The notes below the pieces were generated by a model, which saw only the letters and a program-made list of their open reading frames with translations, ran no database searches and was not told the origin of the DNA. The position numbers and the translations under genes were made by a program. From CAVQBC01 sp963848415 (lineage in GTDB: Bacteria; Actinomycetota; Thermoleophilia; Solirubrobacterales; Solirubrobacteraceae), in assembly GCA_963848415.1 (NCBI GenBank), contig CAWKDN010000001.1:1240001-1304000 (forward strand): a DNA stretch of 64,000 bases, read 5' to 3'. How positions within the stretch are numbered: the first letter of the stretch is position 1; every line of letters starts with the position of its first letter. Shown here one piece after another: positions 12,629 to 20,739 of the stretch.

Positions 12629-12683
12629 CGCGAGTGTGGGAAACCGCCCCGGAGCCACCGCGGGGCGGCCGTAGCATCGCCGG

Positions 12684-13454
12684 ATGGACGCGCCGGCCAG
12701 CAGACTCGCCGCCCGCCTCCTCCCCCACGGCTGGCCGGACCTCGTCCGCCAGCTCCTGCTCTTCGGCGGCGCCTACGCCCTCTACACGCTGGTGCGCGGC
12801 GTGGTCGACACGCGGACGCACCAGGCCTTCGAGAACGCCCGCGAGCTGGTCGCGCTCGAGCGCTCGCTGGACCTGTTCGTGGAGCCGGCCGTGCACGGCT
12901 GGGCGGCGCGGCAGCCGCTGGTGATCGACGCCGCGAGCTGGCTCTACGTCAACTCGCACTTCACCGTCACCGTCCTGGTGCTCGCGTGGCTCTACCTGTT
13001 CCGCAACGAGCGGTTCTACTTCGTGCGCAACATGTTCATGGTCGCCATGGGCATCGCGCTGGTGGGCTACCTGGTCTTCCCGACCGCGCCGCCGCGCCTG
13101 CTGGGCGAGCTGGGGTTCACCGACTCGGTGGCGGCCTTCACCGGCGTGCGCTCGGAGTCCACCGAGCTGCTGGTCAACCCGTACGCGGCGGTCCCCTCCA
13201 TGCACGTCGCCTTCGCGCTGATGCTCGGGATGACGATGGCCTCGCTGGCCCGGCGCGGGTGGGCGAAGGGGCTCTGGCGCGCCTATCCCGCGCTGGTCTC
13301 CTTCGTGGTGGTCGCGACCGCCAACCACTGGTGGCTGGACGCCTTCGCCGGCGCCCTGACGGCGGCGGTCGCGGCCGCCTGCGCCGCGGGCGTCTTCGCG
13401 CGCGTGCGCCCGCAGGCGTGGGCCTGGAACCCGCAGGGCAGCCCCGCCGGCTGA
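12684..13454 (+). CDS. PAP2-superfamily membrane phosphatase/transferase (inositol phosphorylceramide synthase-like)
   Basis: 256 residues with about six membrane helices. The PAP2 motifs are VPSMHVAFAL (catalytic His region) and ANHWWLDAFAGA (second His and Asp). Such proteins dephosphorylate lipid phosphates or transfer head groups at the outer membrane face. TAGCAT (12672-12677) ends 6 nt before the ATG, a leaderless pattern. The next two genes are a CDP-alcohol phosphotransferase and inositol-phosphate synthase, so a role in inositol-lipid metabolism is plausible. The exact reaction is not shown by the sequence. Confidence 0.82.
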   Translation: MDAPASRLAARLLPHGWPDLVRQLLLFGGAYALYTLVRGVVDTRTHQAFENARELVALERSLDLFVEPAVHGWAARQPLVIDAASWLYVNSHFTVTVLVLAWLYLFRNERFYFVRNMFMVAMGIALVGYLVFPTAPPRLLGELGFTDSVAAFTGVRSESTELLVNPYAAVPSMHVAFALMLGMTMASLARRGWAKGLWRAYPALVSFVVVATANHWWLDAFAGALTAAVAAACAAGVFARVRPQAWAWNPQGSPAG

Positions 13455-13488
13455 GCGCCCCCCGCGGCGGCCACTAGAGTTCGGCGCC

Positions 13489-14148
13489 GTGGCCACGCCT
13501 CCCCGAGAACGCTCGCGCGACCCGCGCCCGCGCCCCACCACGGCCCGCGAGTACCAGGACCACTTCCGCGGGCGGCTGATCGAGTCGCGCCTGACCCCGA
13601 ACGCGATCTCGCTGACGGGCTTCGTGCTGTGCGTGGTGGCCGCGGTGCTGGTCTGGGAGGAGTCCTTCGTGCTCGGCGGGCTGGCCTTCGTCGTCGGCTC
13701 GGTGTGCGACACGCTGGACGGGCGCTACTCGCGCATGTCGGGCAAGGGCTCGCCGTTCGGCGCCTTCCTGGACTCGACGCTGGACCGGATCGAGGAGGCG
13801 ATCGTGCTGGTCGCCGTCGCGGCCTACTTCGCCCGCGAGAGCAACGAGGTCGCCGTGGCCGGCGTCGTGCTCGCGCTGGGTGCGTCGCTGATGGTCTCCT
13901 ACACGCGGGCGCGCGCCGAGGCGCTCGGCGTGGAGTGCAAGGTCGGCATCGCCGATCGCGCCGTCCGCGTGGTGATCCTCTCGGCCGGGCTGATCCTGGC
14001 CGAGGGCGCCGGGATCCTCGGCGTGGATCTGCTCGAGCCGGCCATCTACGTGCTCGCCGCGCTCTCGGTGGTGACGGTCGTCCAGCGCATCTGGCACGTG
14101 CGCCAGGAGCTCACGCGGCCCGCGCCCGTCGCTCCCGACGGGGTCTGA
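13489..14148 (+). CDS. CDP-alcohol phosphatidyltransferase (probable phosphatidylinositol-phosphate synthase)
   Basis: 219 residues from GTG 13489. The class signature D-x2-D-G-x2-[AS]R-x8-G-x3-D-x3-D is complete in DTLDGRYSRMSGKG through FGAFLDSTLD (about residues 77-102). Several membrane helices follow. These enzymes move a phosphatidyl group from CDP-diacylglycerol to an alcohol. The adjacent inositol-3-phosphate synthase makes inositol phosphate the likely acceptor, as in actinobacterial PIP synthase. This is inferred from context; a PgsA-type activity is the alternative. TAGAGT (13475-13480) lies 8 nt before the start, suggesting a leaderless mRNA. Confidence 0.85.
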   Translation: MATPPRERSRDPRPRPTTAREYQDHFRGRLIESRLTPNAISLTGFVLCVVAAVLVWEESFVLGGLAFVVGSVCDTLDGRYSRMSGKGSPFGAFLDSTLDRIEEAIVLVAVAAYFARESNEVAVAGVVLALGASLMVSYTRARAEALGVECKVGIADRAVRVVILSAGLILAEGAGILGVDLLEPAIYVLAALSVVTVVQRIWHVRQELTRPAPVAPDGV

Positions 14149-14235
14149 CACCGGCTAAAAGGTCACCAGGCGTGTAACAGCGCGGCCCCGCCGGGTTCCC
14201 TTTCGCTGGACTACCACTTTTACCAGAGGAAACCC

Positions 14236-15432
14236 TTGCCCAAGAACCCCAGCAACGGCCACGGGCCGTCCGGCAACGGCCGGGCCCGCTACCAGGCCGA
14301 CAAGGTCCGCGTCGCCATCATCGGCGTGGGCAACTGCGCCTCGGCCTTCGTCCAGGGGGTCCAGCACTACAAGGACGCCGACCCGAACGCGTCCGTGCCC
14401 GGGCTCATGCACGTCGACCTCGGCGGCTACCACGTCTCGGACATCGAGTTCTCGGCCGCCTTCGACATCGACGCCGACAAGGTGGGCAAGGATCTCTCCG
14501 AGGCCATCTGGGCCGGCCAGAACAACACGATCAAGTTCGTCCGCGAGGACGTCCCGAACCTCGACGTGCCGGTCCTGCGCGGGATGACCCACGACGGCCT
14601 GGGCAAGTACCTCAAGGAGAAGATCACCAAGGCCGAGGGGTCCACGGTCGACATCGCCGAAGTGCTCAAGGAGACCCACACCGACGTGGTCGTCTCCTAC
14701 CTGCCCGTCGGCTCCGAGCAGGCGACCAAGTGGTACGTGGAGCAGATCCTCGAGGCCGGCTGTGGCTTCGTGAACTGCATCCCGGTCTTCATCGCCCGCG
14801 AGGACTACTGGAACAACCGCTTCAAGAAGGCGGGCCTGCCGATCGTCGGCGACGACATCAAGTCTCAGGTCGGTGCCACGATCGTGCACCGCCAGCTCGC
14901 CCGCCTGTTCGGCGAGCGCGGCGTGAAGGTCGCCCGCACCTCGCAGCTCAACGTCGGCGGCAACATGGACTTCTACAACATGCTCGAGCGCGAGCGGCTG
15001 GAGTCCAAGAAGATCTCCAAGACCAACGCCGTCACCTCGATCATGGACGAGGAGCTGCCCGCGGACGACGTCTACATAGGGCCGTCGGACTACGTGCCGT
15101 GGCTCACCGACCGCAAGTGGGCGCACATCCGGGTCGAGGCCGAGGCGTTCGGCGACGTCCCGCTCAACCTCGAGCTCAAGCTGGAGGTCTGGGACTCGCC
15201 CAACTCCGCCGGGATCGTCATCGACGCGGTGCGCTGCGTGAAGCTCGCGATGATCGCCGGCGTCGCCGGCCAGCTCGACGGGCCGAGCTCCTACCTCATG
15301 AAGTCGCCCTACACCCAGCGGCCCGACGACAAGGCGCGCGAGGCCACGGAGGCCTTCATCGCCGAGTACTCGCGCGCCAAGGCGAGCGGCAAGAAGGCCG
15401 GCGGCAAGAAGGCCGCCGAGCCGGCGTCCTGA
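14236..15432 (+). CDS. ino1: inositol-3-phosphate synthase
   Basis: 398 residues. The Rossmann start is VRVAIIGVGNCASAFVQGV. Conserved stretches include VVSYLPVGSEQATKWY, FVNCIPVFIA, GDDIKSQVGATIVHR and SQLNVGGNMDFYNML. It converts glucose-6-phosphate to L-myo-inositol-1-phosphate with NAD, and this is the shorter prokaryotic form. The start is TTG 14236 with AGAGGA just before it (14225-14230). The C-terminus is Lys/Ala-rich (KASGKKAGGKKAAEPAS). It probably supplies inositol phosphate for the neighbouring lipid genes, and perhaps mycothiol. Confidence 0.95.
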   Translation: MPKNPSNGHGPSGNGRARYQADKVRVAIIGVGNCASAFVQGVQHYKDADPNASVPGLMHVDLGGYHVSDIEFSAAFDIDADKVGKDLSEAIWAGQNNTIKFVREDVPNLDVPVLRGMTHDGLGKYLKEKITKAEGSTVDIAEVLKETHTDVVVSYLPVGSEQATKWYVEQILEAGCGFVNCIPVFIAREDYWNNRFKKAGLPIVGDDIKSQVGATIVHRQLARLFGERGVKVARTSQLNVGGNMDFYNMLERERLESKKISKTNAVTSIMDEELPADDVYIGPSDYVPWLTDRKWAHIRVEAEAFGDVPLNLELKLEVWDSPNSAGIVIDAVRCVKLAMIAGVAGQLDGPSSYLMKSPYTQRPDDKAREATEAFIAEYSRAKASGKKAGGKKAAEPAS

Positions 15433-15462
15433 CGGCGACCTCTTCTTCGAGCCGGCGACCCG

Positions 15463-15600
15463 TCAGGCGCGGGACGGGTCGCCGCCGACGACGAGCGCTT
15501 CTTCGAGGTCGAGGTCGCGCTCGATCCGCCGCATCACCGCGTAGCTGATCTCGCCCGCCTCCATCCCCCACGCCTCGCGCGCCCGCGTGCTCGCTCGCAT
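15463..15600 (-). pseudogene. remnant of a Na+/H+ antiporter C-terminus
   Basis: The minus strand encodes about 45 residues, ending GEISYAVMRRIERDLDLEEA and a few more. This resembles the cytoplasmic tail of CPA1-type Na+/H+ antiporters (EGRISDEVLRRIERELDLEE form). No membrane part remains; the DNA upstream belongs to the MarR gene. It may be what is left after replacement of the antiporter by the MarR/phosphotransferase segment. The assignment rests on one short motif. Confidence 0.4.
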
Positions 15601-15623
15601 CAGCGGCTCTCCGGTCGATCTCA

Positions 15624-15638
15624 TATCGTGTTGCGATA
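15624..15638 (+). promoter_or_regulatory. palindrome before the MarR gene (probable autoregulatory operator)
   Basis: TATCG-TGTTG-CGATA is a perfect 5-bp inverted repeat with a 5-nt spacer, 8 nt before GTG 15647. MarR proteins commonly bind such short palindromes in their own promoters. Confidence 0.5.
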
Positions 15639-15646
15639 CTACACCG

Positions 15647-16126
15647 GTGCCGCCGCGCCGCACCCCCGCCGAGCGCGCCCTCGAGCCCGACGAGCTGCGT
15701 GACCTCTTCCGCTTCCGCGTCGCCCTCCGGCGCTACCTGCGCTGGAGCGAGGAGCAGGTTGTCGCGGCGGGCCTCACGCCGGCCCGGCATCAACTGCTGC
15801 TGGCGGTCGCGGGCCACGACGACCCGGCCGGGCCGACGATCACCGATCTGGCCGACGCCCTGCTCGTCCGTCATCACAGCGCGGTCGGCCTGATCGACCG
15901 GGCCGCCGAGGCGGGGCTCGTGGAGCGGGTGGCCGATCGCGCCCGCCACCGCTCAGTGCGGGTCCGCCTCACGGACGAAGGTCGGCACCGCCTGGACGCC
16001 GTCACGCCGATGCACCGCCGCGAGCTCGACCGCATCGCGCCACACGTCGAGCCCCTGCGCGACGCCCTCCACGACGTGGCGCCGGAACCGCCGCCGCCGC
16101 GACCGCCGCACGAGCGCTCGCGTTGA
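15647..16126 (+). CDS. MarR-family transcriptional regulator
   Basis: 159 residues from GTG 15647; the reading frame extends further up, but the palindrome and promoter-like DNA lie there. The winged helix includes AGLTPARHQLLLAVAG, TITDLADALLVRHHSAVGLI, DRAAEAGLVERV and the wing ARHRSVRVRLTDEGRHRL. MarR dimers usually repress adjacent genes and release DNA on binding a small aromatic ligand. The stop overlaps the start of the phosphotransferase remnant, so the two were probably one operon. Confidence 0.9.
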   Translation: MPPRRTPAERALEPDELRDLFRFRVALRRYLRWSEEQVVAAGLTPARHQLLLAVAGHDDPAGPTITDLADALLVRHHSAVGLIDRAAEAGLVERVADRARHRSVRVRLTDEGRHRLDAVTPMHRRELDRIAPHVEPLRDALHDVAPEPPPPRPPHERSR

Positions 16127-16869
16127 GCCCGCTGTCGTCCGTCCCCGCGCTCCGGCGCCGGCCCCCCGAGGAGGCCCTGCGCTGGGCCGCCGCGGCAGTC
16201 GGGCCCGGCGCCCGCGTCGTCTCGCTGCGGCGGCTGACGCTCGGCGGCTGGAACGCGAACCACGCTCTCGCGGTCGCCGATCGCGAGGGTGCGGTGCACC
16301 GGCTCGTCCTGCGCCGCTGGGCCGGCCGGGGTGGGCGGCCGCGGACCCCGAGTTCACCGTGCAGCGCGAGGCCCGTGTGCTCGAGCGGGTCGCCACCGCC
16401 GCGGTCCCGACGCCGCGCGTCGTGGCGGCCGACCCCGAGGCGGCGAGCTGCGACGTGCCGGCGCTGCTGATGACTCGGCTGCCCGGGCACGCGCCGGGCT
16501 TGCCGCGCGACCCGGACGCCTTCCTCGCGCAGCTCGCGGGCGCGTTGCCGGCGATCCACGCCGTCACGCCGGACGCGCTGCCCGCCTACGAGCGCGACCA
16601 CGACCTGAGCGCGGTCGACCCGCCGGCGTGGTCGCGGCGACCCGAGCTGCGGATGCGGTCGATCGAGCTGGTGGCTGCCGAGCCGCCGCCGGCGGCGGCG
16701 GTGCTCATCCACCGCGACTACCACCCCGAGAACACGCTCTGGTGGCGCGGGCGGCTGACCGCACCTCGCGTGCGTGCTCGACGTCCTCCCGGAGGCCGTC
16801 GCAGGCGACTGGCCGGCCTTCGCGCTCGCCCGGCTCGAGCGCCACCTCGCGCACGCACTGGACGATTGA
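16123..16869 (+). pseudogene. aminoglycoside phosphotransferase-family protein, frameshifted and internally deleted
   Basis: It begins at TTG 16123, overlapping the MarR stop. The first piece reads LTLGGWNANHALAVADREG. Near 16333 the frame shifts, and the match goes on as WAAADPEF, VQREARVLERVA, then the catalytic loop VLIHRDYHPENTLWW. After about 16765 it jumps to the family C-terminus in another frame (LDVLPE, AGDWPAFALARLERHLAHAL). The segment holding the expected VDW magnesium-site Asp, roughly 60 residues, is missing. At least two lesions make it non-functional as sequenced. The TGA stop falls inside the left arm of the next hairpin element. Confidence 0.8.
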
Positions 16870-16904
16870 TTCCACGGCCCTGGGTCGCGGAATCGATCAT
16901 CTAG
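16858..16904. repeat. CTAG-bounded inverted-repeat element, copy 3 (short, hairpin only)
   Basis: The left arm (CTGGACGATTGATTCC) pairs with the right arm (GGAATCGATCATCTAG) with three mismatches around a 15-nt loop. The arms match the ends of the larger copies at 6930 and 21507, so this is a core-less or eroded copy. It contains the stop of the phosphotransferase remnant. Its final TAG starts the TAGGCT -10 box of the next gene. Confidence 0.65.
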
Positions 16905-16915
16905 GCTCCTGACCG

Positions 16916-18841
16916 GTGCCCGAGCGTTTTGCGATCGCGCAGGTTTCCCCGCATCCCTGGGAGGACGAGCACGAGGTCAACGCGTTCGTGCGCGCGCTGT
17001 CGAGCGAGCTGGCGGCCCGCGGGCACCGCATGCTGGTGCTCGCCCCGTCGCGCTCGCCCGGCCTCGTCCGCGACTCGCGGCGGCGGATCCGGGCGGCGGC
17101 CGACGCGCCCGAGTCGCTCTTCGATCCCGACGGCGGCGTGCGCGTGCTGGGCGTCGGCGAGCTGCTGCCGCTCACCGGCGCGCGGCGCGGCTCGGTCCCC
17201 TCCCCGCCGGTCGACATCGCCCGCACGATCGAGGAGACGCTCTCGAACGCCGCGCTGGACTTCGTGCACGTCCACGAGCCGTTCGCGCCCAGCGCCGGCT
17301 CGGTGGCGCTGCGCCACTCGCGCGCGCTGAACGTCGGCAGCTTCCACGCGCCCGCCGAGCGGGTGCTCTCGACCCAGGTCGCGCGGCGCTTCGTCGAGCT
17401 GTTCTTCGGGCGCTTGGACGCCCGCACGGCGTCCTTCGCGGCCACGCGCGACCTGCTCGACCGCTACTTCCCGGCGCCCTACCGGGTGCTGCGGCCGGGG
17501 GTCACGGTGCTCGAGGCGGCCGCCCGCCGGCCCGGCTCGCCGGTCCGGCTCGCGTTCTGCGACCGTGAGGAGCGCGGCGCGCTGCGCCTCTTCCTGCGCG
17601 CGCTGCGCCGGCTGCCGGAAGCGCTCGACTGGGAGGCGGTCGTCTTCACCCCGACGGGCGCCGTGCCGACGCTGCGCAGCCGCCTCGGCGGGCGCGTGCG
17701 CGTCATGTCGGCCGCCGACGGGAGCGAGGCCGAGGCGCTCGCCCAGGCCGACGTCCTGGTCGCCGCCTCGCTCGGCGTGCTGCCGGCGCCCGAGCTGCTG
17801 CTGCGAGCGCTGGGCGCGGGCGTCGTCCCGGTGGCGGCCCGGCTCGGCCCGTACACGGAGCTGCTCGACGAGGGCGGGCTCGGCCTGCAGTTCGAGCCGG
17901 GCGACGTGCTGACGCTGTCCGGGCAGCTCGAGCGCCTGATCGGCGAGCCCGAACGGCTCGCGCGGCTGCGCGACGGCGTGCTGGCGGCGCGCCGGAGCTT
18001 CTCGTGGTCGCAGACCGCCGACGAGTTCGAAGCGCTCTACGGCGAGCTGGCCGCACGCCGCCATCCCACCGGCGGGCAACCGGCCGTGCGGGCGCGACTG
18101 GCCTCCCGCCGGCTGATCGACGTCGACCTGCACATGCACACCGACCACTCGGCCGACTGCGCGACGCCGGTCGAGCAGCTGCTCGCCACCGCGCGCGACG
18201 TCGGGCTGGGCGCGATCGCCGTGACCGACCACAACGAGGTCTCCGGCGCGCTGGACGCCGCCGCCAAGGCTGCGGCCTACGGGGTGAAGGTGATCGTGGC
18301 CGAGGAGGTCAAGACCGCCGATCAGGGCGAGGTCATCGGCCTGTTCCTCTCAGAGCGGATCGCGCGCGGGATGACGCTGGCCGAGACGATCGCGGAGATC
18401 CATCGCCAGGGTGGGCTCGTCTACGTCCCCCATCCCTTCGACCGCCTGCACGCCGTGCCCGACTACGAGCACCTGCTGCAGGTGGTCGAGGACATCGACG
18501 CCATCGAGGTCTTCAACCCGCGCATCGCGATCCCCGCCTTCAACGAGGAGGCGGTGCGCTTCGCCGCCAAGTACCGGATCGTCGGCGGGGCGGGCTCTGA
18601 CTCCCATGTCGCCCAGGGCCTCGGCTCGGTCCGCATCCGGATGCGCGACTTCGACGGGCCCGAGGAGTTCCTCGAGTCGCTGCGCGACGCCGACATCATC
18701 GCCAAGCCGTCCTCGCTCTACTACGCCCAGGTGCAGGCGCTGAAGTTCTTGCAGACGCGGGCGACGCCGGCCGGCGCGCGCCGGGCGGCGCGCGAGCGGC
18801 GCGTGCGACGGGCGACCGCCGGCTCGGAGCGCAAACAATGA
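16916..18841 (+). CDS. GT-B glycosyltransferase fused to a PHP-family metallohydrolase
   Basis: 641 residues in two parts. Residues 1-385 resemble a GT4-like glycosyltransferase: FAIAQVSPHPWEDEHEVNAF, ELAARGHRMLVLAPS, DFVHVHEPFAPSAGS, and a C-terminal Rossmann with ADVLVAASLGVLPAPELLLRAL. Residues 395-605 are a PHP domain with metal-binding motifs VDLHMHTDHSADC, AVTDHNEVSG, VIVAEEVKT, YVPHPFD and GAGSDSH. PHP proteins hydrolyse phosphoesters on a metal cluster. The fusion suggests a glycosylated phosphate-bearing substrate, perhaps a lipid or polyprenyl intermediate; this is inference. GTG 16916 follows TAGGCT by 8 nt. Confidence 0.85.
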   Translation: MPERFAIAQVSPHPWEDEHEVNAFVRALSSELAARGHRMLVLAPSRSPGLVRDSRRRIRAAADAPESLFDPDGGVRVLGVGELLPLTGARRGSVPSPPVDIARTIEETLSNAALDFVHVHEPFAPSAGSVALRHSRALNVGSFHAPAERVLSTQVARRFVELFFGRLDARTASFAATRDLLDRYFPAPYRVLRPGVTVLEAAARRPGSPVRLAFCDREERGALRLFLRALRRLPEALDWEAVVFTPTGAVPTLRSRLGGRVRVMSAADGSEAEALAQADVLVAASLGVLPAPELLLRALGAGVVPVAARLGPYTELLDEGGLGLQFEPGDVLTLSGQLERLIGEPERLARLRDGVLAARRSFSWSQTADEFEALYGELAARRHPTGGQPAVRARLASRRLIDVDLHMHTDHSADCATPVEQLLATARDVGLGAIAVTDHNEVSGALDAAAKAAAYGVKVIVAEEVKTADQGEVIGLFLSERIARGMTLAETIAEIHRQGGLVYVPHPFDRLHAVPDYEHLLQVVEDIDAIEVFNPRIAIPAFNEEAVRFAAKYRIVGGAGSDSHVAQGLGSVRIRMRDFDGPEEFLESLRDADIIAKPSSLYYAQVQALKFLQTRATPAGARRAARERRVRRATAGSERKQ

Positions 18842-19503
18842 TGCAAGGGCCGGGAGAGAAAGGGAATCCCGCCGACCCGGCTAAACCGCTTGGCGGAATG
18901 CCGGCCACCGACGACGAGATCCGCGAGAAGTACCTCGAGCGCGCGATCCGCGAGCTCAACCACTTCACGCGCGACCTGCAGGCCTGCGACCGCTGCCCGC
19001 GCGGCAACCTGATGCCGGTGCTCGGCTCGGGGCACCCGCAGGCCGACGTCTTCCTGCTCAAGTACGCGCCCGGCGCCGCCGAGATCGAGGAGGGCGTCGC
19101 CTTCTACGGCCGCGCCGGGACGGCGCTGATGAAGTCGCTGCGGCGGCTGGACATCGACCCGCTCGCCGTCTACGGGACGCTGTGCGTGAAGTGCCCGGTG
19201 GCCGACACCTCGCTCGCCGCGCCCGAGTGCATCGCGCGACTGGTGGAGGAGATCGCGATCGTCTCGCCCCGGATCGTCGTCGTGATGGGCCCCGACGCGC
19301 TGGAGACGCTCAACGAGCTCGCGCTCCCGCTCGCGCGTCCCGTGCGCCCGCTGGACGGGGAGATCCAGGCGCTCACCCCGTCGGTCGACGCGCTCTACGT
19401 GCCCGACATCGACGGCGCGCTGGACGAGGAGGACGCCAAGCGCGCGTTCTGGACCGCCTTCCGGTCGCTCGGCGACTGGTACGCGGACTTCCCGCCCTAC
19501 TAG
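18838..19503 (+). CDS. uracil-DNA glycosylase superfamily protein lacking standard catalytic motifs
   Basis: 221 residues; its ATG overlaps the previous stop (ATGA), so it is coupled to the fusion gene. The fold markers of family-4-like UDGs are present: an N-terminal C-x2-C (CDRCPRGN), APGAAEIEEGVAFYGRAGTAL, LCVKCP, and a fourth Cys before IVSPRIVVVMGPDALETL, giving a plausible Fe-S cluster. But GEAPG is replaced by KYAPG and no HPSP/HPA-type motif occurs near the end. Either the activity differs or the protein is a non-catalytic relative. The function is unresolved. Confidence 0.75.
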   Translation: MMQGPGEKGNPADPAKPLGGMPATDDEIREKYLERAIRELNHFTRDLQACDRCPRGNLMPVLGSGHPQADVFLLKYAPGAAEIEEGVAFYGRAGTALMKSLRRLDIDPLAVYGTLCVKCPVADTSLAAPECIARLVEEIAIVSPRIVVVMGPDALETLNELALPLARPVRPLDGEIQALTPSVDALYVPDIDGALDEEDAKRAFWTAFRSLGDWYADFPPY

Positions 19504-19679
19504 GCCGGCGGCTCCTCTTCGCCGGCGGCCTCGCCGGGCTCGGCCTCGGCCATGTGGATGGTGCACAGCGCCGGCCCACCGCTCTCGAGCACGGCCTGCA
19601 GCTCGCGCTCTGTCAGCGTCGCACCGCACTCCTCGCACTGCTCCCCGACCGGCTCGATGGAGCGTTCCTCAAGGTCCAT
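19500..19679 (-). CDS. small putative zinc-binding protein (59 aa)
   Basis: ATG 19679 to TAG 19500 encodes 59 residues. A likely treble-clef or ribbon site is QCEECGATLT followed by ALCTIHM, so CxxC plus C/H ligands. The tail is acidic and Pro-rich (GEAAGEEEPPA). It resembles the short DksA/TraR-type zinc-finger ends, but no clear family can be claimed. The stop codon interlocks with that of the UDG-like gene on a single CTAG (19500-19503). Its own start is 10 bp from the end of the next minus-strand gene. Confidence 0.65.
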   Translation of the reverse strand: MDLEERSIEPVGEQCEECGATLTERELQAVLESGGPALCTIHMAEAEPGEAAGEEEPPA

Positions 19680-19688
19680 GGCGCGAGT

Positions 19689-20627
19689 CTAGAGCTCCAG
19701 GATCACCTTGCCGAGCTTGCTGCCGGCCTGGAAGCGCTCGTAGGCGGCCGCCGCCTCCTCGAGCGCGAAGGTGGCGGTCACGGGCACGCTGAGGTCGCCG
19801 GAGACGAAGCCCGGCAGCACCGCCTGCTCGATCAGCCGCGCCGCGCGGCCCTTCTCCTCCAGCGGCCGCGCACGCATGGTCGAGCCGAGGATGCGCGCGC
19901 GCTTGGTCATGACCTTGCGCAGGTCGAGCTCGGCCTTCGCCCCCGCGCCGATGCCGATGATGCAGATGCGGCCCTCGGGCGCCAGCGCGTCGAGGTTGGC
20001 CGCGAGGTTCGGCGCGCCGACCAGCTCGAGGATCACGTCGAACGGGCCGTGGTCGGCGAAGCCCTCGGGCGCGATCGCGTTGACCGCCAGCGCGGCGATC
20101 TGCTCGCGAGCCTGCTCGTCGCGCACCGTGGCGGTGACGCGCGCGCCGGCCATCACGCCCAGCTGGACGCCCGCCATCCCGACGCCGCCTGCGGCGCCGT
20201 GGACGAGCAGGCGCTCGCCGAGGCTCAGCCCGGCCTGGGAGAAGAGCATGTCGTGGGCGGTGGTGAACACCTCGGGCACGCCGCCGGCGGCGACCCAGTC
20301 GAGCTCGTCGGGCACGGGGATGGCCACGCGCTCGTGGACGGTCGCCAGCTCGGCCTGCCCGCCGCCCGGCACCACGGCCATCACCCGGTCGCCCGGCTCG
20401 AAGCGCTGCACGCCGGGCCCGCAGGCGACCACCTCGCCGGCCAGCTCGAGGCCCGGGATGTCCTGCGGCGTCCCCGGCGGGGCGGGATAGAGGCCGCGCA
20501 GCTGCATCATGTCGGCGCCGTTGAGGCCGGCCGCGCGGACGCGGACCAGCAGCTCGCCGGAGCCGGGCTCGGGGTCGGGATGGGTCTCGACGACGATCGC
20601 GCCGTCGCGGATGGTGGCGGCTCGCAT
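19689..20627 (-). CDS. zinc-independent quinone oxidoreductase-like (MDR family)
   Basis: 312 residues from ATG 20627. This start is preferred because TACGAT (20640-20635) lies 7 nt upstream and homologues begin MRAxxI; ATG 20636 and a longer frame exist. Visible motifs: the N-terminal GroES-like domain with GLNGADMMQLRGLYP and PGLELAGEVVACG, the NADPH-binding LVHGAAGGVGMAGVQLG, and the C-terminal FALEEAAAAYERFQAGSKLGKVILEL. No catalytic zinc ligands are seen, as in zeta-crystallin-type reductases. The substrate is unknown. Confidence 0.9.
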   Translation of the reverse strand: MRAATIRDGAIVVETHPDPEPGSGELLVRVRAAGLNGADMMQLRGLYPAPPGTPQDIPGLELAGEVVACGPGVQRFEPGDRVMAVVPGGGQAELATVHERVAIPVPDELDWVAAGGVPEVFTTAHDMLFSQAGLSLGERLLVHGAAGGVGMAGVQLGVMAGARVTATVRDEQAREQIAALAVNAIAPEGFADHGPFDVILELVGAPNLAANLDALAPEGRICIIGIGAGAKAELDLRKVMTKRARILGSTMRARPLEEKGRAARLIEQAVLPGFVSGDLSVPVTATFALEEAAAAYERFQAGSKLGKVILEL

Positions 20628-20739
20628 GGCGGGCATCGTAGGGGCGCGAGGCAGTCGAGCGGCGCGACGCCGGATGCGGAAGACCATCCGTCCGGGTGGC
20701 GCGGGGCGCCGGGCCCTGCGGTAGAAGAAGGGCAGAGCC

